Both the position numbers and the translations under genes were made by a program. Below the pieces are notes generated by a model, which saw only the letters and a program-made list of their open reading frames with translations, did no database searches and was not told where the DNA came from. From NCBI RefSeq assembly GCF_030161475.1, contig NZ_BSUG01000004.1:139975-181646 (forward strand): a stretch of DNA of 41,672 bases, given 5' to 3'. Every line of letters starts with the position of its first letter. Within the stretch, counting starts at the first letter, position 1. This DNA comes from Tetragenococcus halophilus subsp. flandriensis. Its GTDB lineage: Bacteria > Bacillota > Bacilli > Lactobacillales > Enterococcaceae. Shown in pieces: positions 34,165 to 41,672 of the stretch.

Positions 34165-34749
34165 TTGATTTCACATACTAGTGCAGTGATTATGGCCAGT
34201 GGTTTTTCAAGAAGAATGCAAAAAAATAAATTGTTTTTAATTTATAAAAAACAAACATTCATTGAAAGAACAGTGGAAAGGGCACAAAAAGCAGGTTTTT
34301 TTGAAGTAATCGTGGTTATTCGTCCAGAAGATTACAAAAAGTGTAATTTTCCTGATAACGTAAGAATTGTTTTTAATAGGCAAAGTAATTTAGGGCAAAG
34401 TATGAGTGTACGTTTGGGAACAATGAATGTAAGAGGAGATCATGTCATGTTTTTGCCAATTGATCAACCACTTTTAACGGCAAAAGGGCTGCAGAAAATT
34501 GCTGATTCTGGTAATAAAAAAGCAATTGTTGTTCCTTTTTATGATAAAAAGCCAAGAGGTCCTGTCTTTTTTGGAAAAGCCTATTTTAAAGAACTTATAC
34601 AAGTGACTGGGGATACAGGAGGACGTATGGTTCGTGATAGACATAAAGAAAATTGGGTCTGTCTTGAATTTTATGATGAACAATTAAAAGATATCGATAC
34701 GCAAAGAGATTATGCTCAACTTTTCTCAAAAAATATTGAAATAAAGTAA
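34165..34749 (+). CDS. mocA: Molybdenum cofactor nucleotidyltransferase (MocA/YgfJ family)
   Basis: A 194-aa NTP-transferase. AVIMASGFSRRMQKNKL is the nucleotide-binding signature (LAAGxSxRMGxxKL in the family) and FLPIDQPLL the metal-binding Asp region. MocA attaches CMP to molybdopterin for xanthine-dehydrogenase-type enzymes, in line with its place right after xdh. The TTG at 34165 sits 5 bases after AGAGGTG; GTG 34147 is an upstream alternative. Confidence 0.87.
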   Translation: MISHTSAVIMASGFSRRMQKNKLFLIYKKQTFIERTVERAQKAGFFEVIVVIRPEDYKKCNFPDNVRIVFNRQSNLGQSMSVRLGTMNVRGDHVMFLPIDQPLLTAKGLQKIADSGNKKAIVVPFYDKKPRGPVFFGKAYFKELIQVTGDTGGRMVRDRHKENWVCLEFYDEQLKDIDTQRDYAQLFSKNIEIK

Positions 34750-34813
34750 GAAATTGTTTATAATAATTCTAAAGAACAAAATAAAAAAATGCCGCACTGT
34801 CGTAACTGTCTAG

Positions 34814-34847
34814 AGGCAGAATCAAAAATGATTCTGTCTTTTTTTAA
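34814..34847 (+). terminator. Terminator after mocA
   Basis: An 11-bp stem (34814-34824 with 34829-34839, one wobble), AAAA loop, followed by a run of T. It closes the purine block. Confidence 0.85.
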
Positions 34848-34893
34848 TAAAAAAACTTTCCTCAAAAAAATTTTTATACAAGCTAATTAATTG

Positions 34894-34933
34894 TTGAAAT
34901 TATTCGTTTTTGTGATATAGTTAACTTAGTTAA
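34894..34933 (+). promoter_or_regulatory. Promoter of the flavodoxin operon with a palindrome at the start site
   Basis: -35 TTGAAA (34894-34899), 16-base spacer, -10 TATAGT (34916-34921). TTAACTTAGTTAA (34921-34933) is a perfect 13-base palindrome that begins at the end of the -10 and covers the likely start site, a good place for a repressor. Confidence 0.6.
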
Positions 34934-34983
34934 TAATGATTTTAGTTTGAAGGATAAACTTATAAGTGAAAGGACGTTGGAAG

Positions 34984-35427
34984 ATGGCATTAGCAAAGAT
35001 TGTATACGCTAGCATGACTGGGAATACAGAAGGAATTTCAGAAATTTTAGAGGATCAATTTTCTAATTTAGATATAGAGGTTGAACGCGTGGAAGCAGAT
35101 GACGCTGATGAGGATTTTTTTGATGATGCAGATATTTGTGTGATAGCAACTTATACTTATGATGAAGGAGAGCTACCTTTTGATTTAGAAGATTTTTATG
35201 ATGAGCTACCTGAACAAGATCTTTCTGGTAAAGTTTATGGTGTTGTAGGTAGCGGTGATAGTGAATTATACCCAGATTTTTTCTGCGATGCAGCAGTGGA
35301 TTTTGATAAAGCATTTGCTGAAACTGGAGCTACAAAAGGACATGAAGTCGTAAAAATAGAAAATGACGCAGATGATGAGGATGAAGTTCTTTTGAAGGAA
35401 TTTGTTAAAGCATTAGTTGATGCCTAG
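34984..35427 (+). CDS. Flavodoxin
   Basis: A 147-aa flavodoxin that carries single electrons on FMN. ASMTGNTEG (residues 9-17) is the FMN phosphate loop; the rest is strongly acidic, as expected of an electron carrier. The ATG at 34984 follows AAAGGACG; an in-frame GTG at 34966 would add six residues not typical of the family. It is the first gene of a unit with an Nfn-like pair and pyruvate:flavodoxin oxidoreductase, so it is the likely electron acceptor of the latter. Confidence 0.92.
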   Translation: MALAKIVYASMTGNTEGISEILEDQFSNLDIEVERVEADDADEDFFDDADICVIATYTYDEGELPFDLEDFYDELPEQDLSGKVYGVVGSGDSELYPDFFCDAAVDFDKAFAETGATKGHEVVKIENDADDEDEVLLKEFVKALVDA

Positions 35428-35454
35428 TGTTTGGTTTAGATGAGGAGGACTACA

Positions 35455-36291
35455 GTGTTTACAATTTCCGATTGTCAAAAGCTTGCGGTAAATGAATATG
35501 AATTTTGGGTTAAAGCACCACAAATTGCATCTAAGGCAAAAGCGGGACAATTTGTTATTTTACGAATTGATGAATTTGGTGAAAGGCTTCCGTTGACAAT
35601 TGTTGATAGCGATAAACAGGCAGGTAAGATTCACCTGATTTTTCAAGTAGTTGGGAAGTCTACTGCGGCACTGGCAGAATTATGCGATGGCGATTCCCTG
35701 AAAGACTTAGTGGGTCCTTTAGGGAAAGCTACTGAAATTAAAAATTATGGAAACGTTTTATTGGTTGGCGGTGGCGTAGGAATTGCTGCGTTATACCCGA
35801 TCGTAAAAGAACTCAAAAAAGCTGGCAACTATGTCATAACGATCCTCGGAGCAAAGACAAAAGATTTAATTATCTTGGAAAAAGAGTGCAAAGAGGTGTC
35901 TGATGAATTGTATGTTATGACAGATGATGGTTCAGCAGGCGAAAAAGGCTTGGTCACTGATGCTATGGCAAAAATTTTAACTCATCAAACGATCAATTTT
36001 TGTTGGGCCATTGGATCTAGCGTGATGATGAAATTCTGTACACTTACAGCAGATAAGTATGACCTGCCGATATATGTTTCATTGAATCCTATTATGATTG
36101 ATGGAACAGGAATGTGTGGTGGTTGTCGTGTCACCATTTCTGATTCAATCAAATTTGCTTGTGTTGATGGACCGGAGTTTTTAGGATCAGAGGTCCATTG
36201 GGATGAGTTTATCTCTAGGATGGCACAATATAATGAAGAAGAAGCACTTTCATATGATCAACTTAAAAGGCAGGTGAAAGAAAATGCCTAA
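35455..36291 (+). CDS. NfnA-like FAD/[2Fe-2S] subunit
   Basis: A 278-aa ferredoxin-NADP reductase-family subunit, like NfnA/SudB and PyrK. RLPLTIVD binds FAD; LLVGGGVGIAALYP binds NAD(P). The [2Fe-2S] site is D216 plus C221, C224 and C236, the one-Asp/three-Cys pattern and spacing I recall for Nfn small subunits. GTG 35455 is chosen for GAGGAGGAC 5-13 bases before it. It overlaps the next gene by 8 bases. With that partner it may move electrons between flavodoxin and NAD(P)H, perhaps with bifurcation. Confidence 0.85.
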   Translation: MFTISDCQKLAVNEYEFWVKAPQIASKAKAGQFVILRIDEFGERLPLTIVDSDKQAGKIHLIFQVVGKSTAALAELCDGDSLKDLVGPLGKATEIKNYGNVLLVGGGVGIAALYPIVKELKKAGNYVITILGAKTKDLIILEKECKEVSDELYVMTDDGSAGEKGLVTDAMAKILTHQTINFCWAIGSSVMMKFCTLTADKYDLPIYVSLNPIMIDGTGMCGGCRVTISDSIKFACVDGPEFLGSEVHWDEFISRMAQYNEEEALSYDQLKRQVKENA

Positions 36292-37705
36292 AAGAAGTTA
36301 TGCTCAAACGCCTATGGCTGAACAAGAGCCGACAATACGTAAGGATAATTTTGAGGAAGTAGCTTTGGGTTATACAGTGGAGCAAGGAAAACTTGAAGCT
36401 AGCCGTTGTTTACAGTGTAAAGATGCACCTTGTATTAAACATTGTCCTGTTATGATCGATATACCTGGTTTTATTCAGGCGATTAAAGACGATGATATGC
36501 CAAAAGCTTATCAAATTATCAACCGATATTCGAATTTACCAGCTATTTGCGGTAGAGTTTGTCCGCAAGAAAAACAATGTGAAATGGTTTGTAAATTAGG
36601 TAAGTCAAAGAAATTTGAACCTGTAGCTATCGGCAAATTAGAACGTTTAGTGGCCGATTGGTCATTTGAACAATCTTCAGAAACAGCATCGATTAAATTA
36701 GATAAAGGAAAGGTAGCAGTAGTTGGATCAGGGCCTTCAGGACTAACTGTAGCAGGTGATTTAGCAAAAATGGGCTATGAAACCACCGTTTTTGAAGCTT
36801 TACATAAAGCTGGTGGCGTTTTGAGTTATGGGATACCTGAATTTCGATTGCCTAAAGATATCGTAGATAAAGAAATACAACAAATTAAAGACTTGGGCGT
36901 AAGTATTCAGACGAATGTGGTCGTGGGGAAAACGATTGATATGCAAGAAGTTATGGATGAATTTGACGCTTGTTACATTGCAATTGGCGCAGGGACTCCT
37001 AAATTTTTGGGAATATCTGGTTCAGGGTTAAAAGGTGTGTATGCTTCCAGTGAATTTTTGACAAGAGTTAATTTGATGCATGGTTATGACTTTCCTAATT
37101 ATGATACGCCGGTTGAAAAAGGCCGCAATGTTGTGGTTGTTGGTGGAGGAAACGTGGCGATGGATTCAGCGCGTTCGGCTAAACGTTTAGGAGCAGAAAA
37201 AGTAACAGTTGTCTATCGTCGTTCAAAAGATGAATTACCTGCTAGAAAAGAAGAATTTTATCATTCAGTGGAAGAAGGAATCGAGTACAGTTGGTTAACA
37301 AATCCAATTGAATATTTAGGAGATGAGAATGGAAATTTAACTGGTGTTAAATGTATCAAAATGGAACTTGGTGATCCAGATGATAGTGGACGCCGACGAC
37401 CCGTTCCCATTTCGGGTAGTGAATTTATTATTAAGGCAGATGAAGCAGTTGAAGCTATCGGTCAAGGTGCCAATCGGGTACTGTTAGACGCTTTTCCTGA
37501 ATTGGACTTGAACCATTGGGGATACATAGATGCAGATGAAGAAACATGTGCTACTAGTATTGCCGGAATATTTGCTGGCGGAGACATCGTCACAGGAGCT
37601 GCTACTGTCATCTTAGCGATGGGAGCAGGTAAACTTGCAGCAAAAGAGATAAGCAATTATGTCACGCAGGAAAAGGCAAAGAATAGAGAAGGAAGTTTAC
37701 AATGA
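36284..37705 (+). CDS. NfnB-like (GltA-type) FAD/[4Fe-4S] subunit
   Basis: A 473-aa flavoprotein often annotated as small-subunit glutamate synthase, but no glutamate synthase large subunit is here. The N-terminal Cys C42, C45, C50, C54 and C89, C93, C99, C103 bind two [4Fe-4S] clusters. AVVGSGPSGLTVAG (near 140) binds FAD and VVVVGGGNVAMDSARSA (near 285) binds NADPH. Paired with an NfnA-like subunit upstream, it fits NADH-dependent ferredoxin:NADP oxidoreductase or the related sulfide dehydrogenase. It overlaps the next gene by 4 bases (ATGA). The direction of electron flow is not determined by sequence. Confidence 0.87.
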   Translation: MPKRSYAQTPMAEQEPTIRKDNFEEVALGYTVEQGKLEASRCLQCKDAPCIKHCPVMIDIPGFIQAIKDDDMPKAYQIINRYSNLPAICGRVCPQEKQCEMVCKLGKSKKFEPVAIGKLERLVADWSFEQSSETASIKLDKGKVAVVGSGPSGLTVAGDLAKMGYETTVFEALHKAGGVLSYGIPEFRLPKDIVDKEIQQIKDLGVSIQTNVVVGKTIDMQEVMDEFDACYIAIGAGTPKFLGISGSGLKGVYASSEFLTRVNLMHGYDFPNYDTPVEKGRNVVVVGGGNVAMDSARSAKRLGAEKVTVVYRRSKDELPARKEEFYHSVEEGIEYSWLTNPIEYLGDENGNLTGVKCIKMELGDPDDSGRRRPVPISGSEFIIKADEAVEAIGQGANRVLLDAFPELDLNHWGYIDADEETCATSIAGIFAGGDIVTGAATVILAMGAGKLAAKEISNYVTQEKAKNREGSLQ

Positions 37706-40700
37706 AAATAATGAAAACAATGGATGGGAATACAGCAGCTGCCTATATTTCCTACGCATTTACCGAAGTTGCAGCAATATTTCCAATTACTCCTAGTTCT
37801 ACAATGGCTGAAGTTGTGGATGAATGGGCTGAACAAGGAAAAGAAAATATTTTTGGCGAAACAGTAGAAGTTGTTGAAATGCAATCAGAAGCGGGTGCTG
37901 CTGGCGCTGTCCATGGTTCTTTGAAAACAGGGGCGTTAACTTCAACATACACAGCGTCACAAGGTTTACTATTGATGGTTCCAAATATGTTTAAAATCGC
38001 CGGAGAACTTTTACCGAGTGTTTTCCATGTGGCAGCTCGGGCAGTTTCAACGAATGCTTTGAGTATTTTTGGTGACCATAGTGACGTGATGGCAACACGC
38101 CAAACAGGTTTTTGTATGCTAGCCGAATCAGGTGTACAACAAGTAATGGATCTATCTGCTATTGCTCATTTAGCGAGTATTGAAGGGAGTTTACCGTTTA
38201 CCAACTTTTTTGACGGTTTTCGTACTTCCCATGAGCTACAAAAGATAGAAGTGATCGATTATGATGATTTGAAAGAAATGGTGAACTGGGATCAACTAGA
38301 AGTTTTTCGCAAACGAGCAATGAATCCAAATAGGCCCTCTGTTTCTGGTTCAGCGCAAAACCCTGATATCTATTTTCAATCACGTGAAATGGTTAATCAA
38401 TATTATGATAGAATGCCAGCAATCGTTCAAAAATACATGAAAAAAATTAATCAGTTAAGAGGTACAGATTACGACTTAACTACTTATTACGGCGCGCCAG
38501 ACGCCACCGAGGTTGTCGTTTCAATGGGTTCAGTTGAACCAACTGTTCGGCAAGCTGTCGCTTATTTAAATAAAAATGGACGCAAAGTTGGTCATCTTAA
38601 TATTCATCTATATCGACCGTTTCCAACCGAAAACTTATTAGAAAAGTTGCCTGATACTGTTGAACGAGTGGCTGTGTTAGATCGTACTAAAGAACCAGGG
38701 TCTGATGGAGAACCATTATTATTGGATATACAAAGTGCACTTTACCAACATCCTAATCGCCCAATCGTTATTGGAGGACGTTATGGTATTGGTTCAAAAG
38801 ATGTTACTCCAGATCAAATCGTGAGTGTTTATGATCATATGCAGTTACCTGCTAATGAATTAAAAGCTCGTTTTACAGTAGGAATTGTCGATGAAGTGAC
38901 CAATTTATCCTTACCTAAAACTGAACCATTAGATCTAACGCCCGATTCTACTTTTCAAGCACGTTTCTGGGGATTTGGTTCTGACGGAACAGTAGGCGCT
39001 AATAAACAAGCAATTAAAATTATCGGTGATCATACAGATAAATACGCCCAAGCTTATTTTGACTATGATTCTAAAAAGTCTGGTGGTTTGACGGTTTCTC
39101 ATTTGCGTTTTGGTGATGAAAAAATAGACTCGACTTATTTAGTGGAAAAACCTGATTTTGTTGGTTGTCATAATGCAGCCTATATTTATAAACTAGATCT
39201 GGTAAAAGGTCTTCGCGATGGTGGCACTTTCTTATTGAATACTGTGTGGAATGAAGAACAAGTCCATAAACATTTGCCAACTAATTTAAAACGTTATTTA
39301 GCTAAACATCATAATAAATTCTACATTATTAATGCTATGGATATTGCAAAAGCGACTGGCTTAGGACGTCGCATTAATACAGTAATGTCGGCAGCTTTCT
39401 TTGAAGTAACAGATATTATGGATAGAGAAGAATTCTTACCATTACTAAAAGATGAAATTGATAAAACATATGGTAAAAAATCACAAGAAATCGTAGAAAA
39501 AAATTGGCAAGCAATCGATCAAACTTTTGAAAATCTACATGAAATTACTGTATCAAAAGAATGGGCTGAATTAGAAGAAGTGCCTTCTAGATCTTCTAGT
39601 GAAGAAAAAAGGCCTGATTTTGTACGTAACATTGTAGATCCAATTGCTAGAAAAGAAGGCGATAATTTAACAGTTGGTAATTTGATTGATAATGGTATGT
39701 ATGATGGTCGCTTGCCTATGGGGACAGCTGCTTATGAAAAACGTGGGATCGCTTTAGAAGTACCAGAGTGGATTCCAGAAAAATGTACATTATGTAATGA
39801 ATGTGCCTTTGTCTGTCCACATGCTGCCATCCGTCCTTTCTTAGCTGATGAAGAGGAGATGGAAGAAGCTCCAGAAGGTTTCATTATTCGCGATTTTAAA
39901 GGTAAAGACGGGTATAAATATCGTATCCAAGTTTCCTTAGAAGATTGTACAGGTTGTGGTTTATGTGTAGAAGCTTGTCCTGCTAGTGCATTAGTTATGA
40001 AAGATTATGAAGATCAGCAAGAACAAGCTGTTAACTGGGCATTTGCGATGACATTACGGCAAAAAGAAAATCCAATGAAGAAAAATTCGGTACGTGGTTC
40101 TCAGTTTGAACAACCGCTACTTGAATTTTCAGGTGCTTGTGCAGGTTGTGGTGAAACTCCATATGTTAAATTACTGACACAACTATATGGCGATCGAATG
40201 ATGATTGCAAATACTACTGGATGCTCTTCTATTTGGGGCGCTTCGGCTCCTGTAACTCCTTATACTACTAATGATAAGGGACAAGGGCCTGCATGGAGTA
40301 ACTCTTTATTTGAAGATAATGCAGAATATGGATTTGGTATGCATATTGCTAATCAAGTGAAACGTAATCGTGTTGTCCATAAAGCGCAACGTGTTCTAAA
40401 TGAGAAATTAGGTTCTGAAGAAACACAAAACCTGCTTAAAGACTGGGTTGATCATAAAGATGAAGGTGAAGGGTCCCAACAAAGGGCCGCTAAACTGATC
40501 GCTGCTTTAGAAACTGAAGATGATAAACAACTACAGTCTCTATTAAAAGATCAAGAAATGTTTGTTAAACCAAGCCAATGGCTGATTGGTGGAGATGGCT
40601 GGGCCTATGATATCGGTTTTGCTGGAATAGATCACGTAATAGCTAGTGGAGAAGATGTTAATATCTTGGTCATGGATAATGAGCTTTACGCTAATACGGG

Positions 40701-41244
40701 TGGTCAAATGTCTAAAGCAACACCAACTTCTGCTACAGCGAAGTTTGCTGCAGGTGGTAAAAAGACAGCGAAAAAAGATCTTGGTATGATGGCTACTACT
40801 TATGGCAATGTTTATGTAGCGCAAGTTGCTATCGAAGCAAATCAAACACAAACAGTTAAAGCAATTACTGAAGCGGAAAGCTACCATGGACCATCAATAG
40901 TTATCGGTTATACGCCATGTATTAATCATGGATTACGTGGAGGTATGAAAAATTCGGTCAAAGAATCCAAGGAAGCTGTTGAGTCTGGTTATTGGCAGTT
41001 GTATCGTTATGATCCTCGACAAAGTGCTAAAGGGAAAGAGCCATTACGGATGGACTTTAAAAAAGCGGACTTTAATAAGATTCCTGATTTATTGAATACG
41101 CAAACGCGTTTTACTGCATTGAAGAAAATTAAAAATGATCCAGAACTAGTTGGTGAGATGTATGATCAAACGATAAAAGATATGCAACAACGTGCTAGTA
41201 CTTACGATCGTATGGCACAGATGAATAAAGCGAAGAAGAAATAA
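37702..41244 (+). CDS. nifJ: Pyruvate:ferredoxin (flavodoxin) oxidoreductase
   Basis: A full-length 1180-aa single-chain enzyme that oxidises pyruvate with CoA to acetyl-CoA, CO2 and low-potential electrons. The N-terminal part (FPITPSSTMAE) binds pyruvate/TPP. The ferredoxin domain has C695/698/701/705 and C749/752/755/759. C813 and C816 in GACAGCGE begin the third cluster. GDGWAYDIGF and YANTGGQ (about 970-1000) bind TPP-Mg. AGAAGGAAG precedes the ATG at 37702. The preceding flavodoxin gene suggests flavodoxin as acceptor. The enzyme is oxygen-sensitive in general and uncommon in lactic acid bacteria, which usually use pyruvate formate-lyase or pyruvate dehydrogenase. Confidence 0.95.
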   Translation: MKIMKTMDGNTAAAYISYAFTEVAAIFPITPSSTMAEVVDEWAEQGKENIFGETVEVVEMQSEAGAAGAVHGSLKTGALTSTYTASQGLLLMVPNMFKIAGELLPSVFHVAARAVSTNALSIFGDHSDVMATRQTGFCMLAESGVQQVMDLSAIAHLASIEGSLPFTNFFDGFRTSHELQKIEVIDYDDLKEMVNWDQLEVFRKRAMNPNRPSVSGSAQNPDIYFQSREMVNQYYDRMPAIVQKYMKKINQLRGTDYDLTTYYGAPDATEVVVSMGSVEPTVRQAVAYLNKNGRKVGHLNIHLYRPFPTENLLEKLPDTVERVAVLDRTKEPGSDGEPLLLDIQSALYQHPNRPIVIGGRYGIGSKDVTPDQIVSVYDHMQLPANELKARFTVGIVDEVTNLSLPKTEPLDLTPDSTFQARFWGFGSDGTVGANKQAIKIIGDHTDKYAQAYFDYDSKKSGGLTVSHLRFGDEKIDSTYLVEKPDFVGCHNAAYIYKLDLVKGLRDGGTFLLNTVWNEEQVHKHLPTNLKRYLAKHHNKFYIINAMDIAKATGLGRRINTVMSAAFFEVTDIMDREEFLPLLKDEIDKTYGKKSQEIVEKNWQAIDQTFENLHEITVSKEWAELEEVPSRSSSEEKRPDFVRNIVDPIARKEGDNLTVGNLIDNGMYDGRLPMGTAAYEKRGIALEVPEWIPEKCTLCNECAFVCPHAAIRPFLADEEEMEEAPEGFIIRDFKGKDGYKYRIQVSLEDCTGCGLCVEACPASALVMKDYEDQQEQAVNWAFAMTLRQKENPMKKNSVRGSQFEQPLLEFSGACAGCGETPYVKLLTQLYGDRMMIANTTGCSSIWGASAPVTPYTTNDKGQGPAWSNSLFEDNAEYGFGMHIANQVKRNRVVHKAQRVLNEKLGSEETQNLLKDWVDHKDEGEGSQQRAAKLIAALETEDDKQLQSLLKDQEMFVKPSQWLIGGDGWAYDIGFAGIDHVIASGEDVNILVMDNELYANTGGQMSKATPTSATAKFAAGGKKTAKKDLGMMATTYGNVYVAQVAIEANQTQTVKAITEAESYHGPSIVIGYTPCINHGLRGGMKNSVKESKEAVESGYWQLYRYDPRQSAKGKEPLRMDFKKADFNKIPDLLNTQTRFTALKKIKNDPELVGEMYDQTIKDMQQRASTYDRMAQMNKAKKK

Positions 41245-41274
41245 CTTAATTAAACTCCTTATGAAAGTTATAAA

Positions 41275-41320
41275 AGTCTGATGTTTTACTATTTAATTAG
41301 TAAGATATCAGGCTTTTTTT
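41275..41320 (+). terminator. Terminator after nifJ
   Basis: A 16-bp stem with three G-T pairs (41275-41290 with 41299-41314), 8-base loop ATTTAATT, followed by seven T. Confidence 0.88.
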
Positions 41321-41555
41321 ATTTCAGCTGTCGAACAAACAACGGTTTCACCATTTATTCTTTATTCAACTGGTGAACAAAGAATATTTTCACTTTTCAC
41401 TAGTGGCTCGATCCATGAACGAATAGTAACTTTTCTTTTTCATTACTTGTTCAATGACGCAATAGATAATAATAAGAAAAAAGTTCTCCTATTTTCTAAA
41501 TTTGCCTTTTTTATATTTCACATACTTTTTAAACAATTTCTTTGCATGCTGGATT

Positions 41556-41628
41556 TTATAATGAAGTTAGCCACCTGGCTAACATATAAAAAACGCCATG
41601 TGAATTTCATGTTATATTGAAGTTACCA
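41556..41628. repeat. Direct repeat and inverted repeat before the right-edge gene
   Basis: TTATAATGAAGTTAGCCAC (41556-41574) recurs as TTATATTGAAGTTACCAC (41612-41629) with one change and one deleted base. The first copy includes half of a perfect dyad GTTAGCCA/TGGCTAAC (41566-41583). Such repeated, dyad-rich sequence is common at insertion-sequence ends, but I cannot assign a family. Confidence 0.4.
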
Positions 41629-41657
41629 CTAACTCTCAATAGACAGGATGAATTCAC

Positions 41658-41672
41658 ATGACGCACTCTAAC
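41658..41672 (+). CDS. Start of a gene cut by the window edge (possibly a transposase)
   Basis: ATG at 41658 begins MTHSN and runs off the window. AGGATG (41645-41650) could be its ribosome site. The start codon sits inside a near-perfect inverted repeat with 41594-41606. Position beside repeats suggests an insertion-sequence transposase, but five codons cannot prove it. Confidence 0.3.

Larger units (their letters stand above)
41245..41657. other. Gene-free stretch after nifJ
   Basis: About 410 bases. It holds the nifJ terminator, an inverted repeat TTCACCA (41347-41353)/TGGTGAA (41371-41377), a perfect dyad at 41566-41583, a direct repeat and a start-codon hairpin near the right edge. No complete gene is supported. 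Confidence 0.6.

Noticed and set aside
36284-37705. Glutamate synthase small subunit
   Set aside because: No large glutamate synthase subunit is present; pairing with an NfnA-like subunit and flavodoxin/pyruvate oxidoreductase genes fits an Nfn-type enzyme better.

Overview
The window is low-GC, tightly packed DNA with short gaps, AGGAGG-type ribosome sites, frequent TTG/GTG starts, fructose-type PTS genes, a PRD regulator, candidate cre sites and a 67-aa ribbon-helix-helix gene. This points to a lactic-acid Firmicute. The block of selenium-dependent molybdenum hydroxylase (SDMH) genes is of the type described in Enterococcus faecalis, so I favour the Enterococcaceae (Enterococcus or Tetragenococcus). 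The species cannot be fixed from sequence reading. No rRNA, tRNA or CRISPR array was seen.

Layout. (1) 1-631: 3' part of a DDE transposase. (2) 856-3704: a cysteine operon (cysK-like, cystathionine lyase/synthase, cysE) behind a promoter, a cysteine-containing 29-codon leader peptide and a strong terminator, which looks like a peptide-controlled attenuator. (3) 4001-4204: a small minus-strand DNA-binding protein gene. (4) 4672-9209: a PRD/EIIB regulator, a detached EIIA-like protein, EIIB, EIIA and EIIC of the fructose family, and an AlsE-like epimerase; D-allulose is a plausible substrate. (5) 9388-10131: a cyclase/formamidase-family hydrolase. (6) 10458-11852: a sufB without its usual partners. 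(7) 12069-17711: a seven-gene selenium/Mo-hydroxylase maturation operon (xdhC, cysteine desulfurase-like, selD, yedF, DUF3343, yqeC, yqeB). (8) 17767-18399: a minus-strand YheO/DauR-type regulator. (9) 18644-34749: a purine-degradation block (ssnA, ygfK, hydantoinase, ygeX, ygeY, ygeW, carbamate kinase, ridA, purine permease, ModE-like regulator, xdh, mocA). (10) 34984-41244: flavodoxin, a two-subunit Nfn-like flavoprotein and pyruvate:flavodoxin oxidoreductase. (11) 41556-41672: repeats and the first codons of a gene, perhaps another insertion sequence.

How it fits together. The selenium operon would supply activated selenium and mature the Mo site of Xdh. The permease brings in purines. Xdh, YgfK, SsnA, the hydantoinase, YgeY and YgeW would open and strip the purine skeleton. 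YgeX turns 2,3-diaminopropionate into pyruvate and ammonia, with RidA clearing the reactive enamine. Carbamate kinase would make ATP from carbamoyl phosphate. The pyruvate could be oxidised by the adjacent pyruvate:flavodoxin oxidoreductase, with flavodoxin and the Nfn-like pair carrying electrons to NAD(P)H and possibly back to YgfK. The purine part follows published work on the ygeX/ygeY/ygeW/ygfK/ssnA/hyuA cluster in gut bacteria; the link to the flavodoxin module is my inference from gene order.
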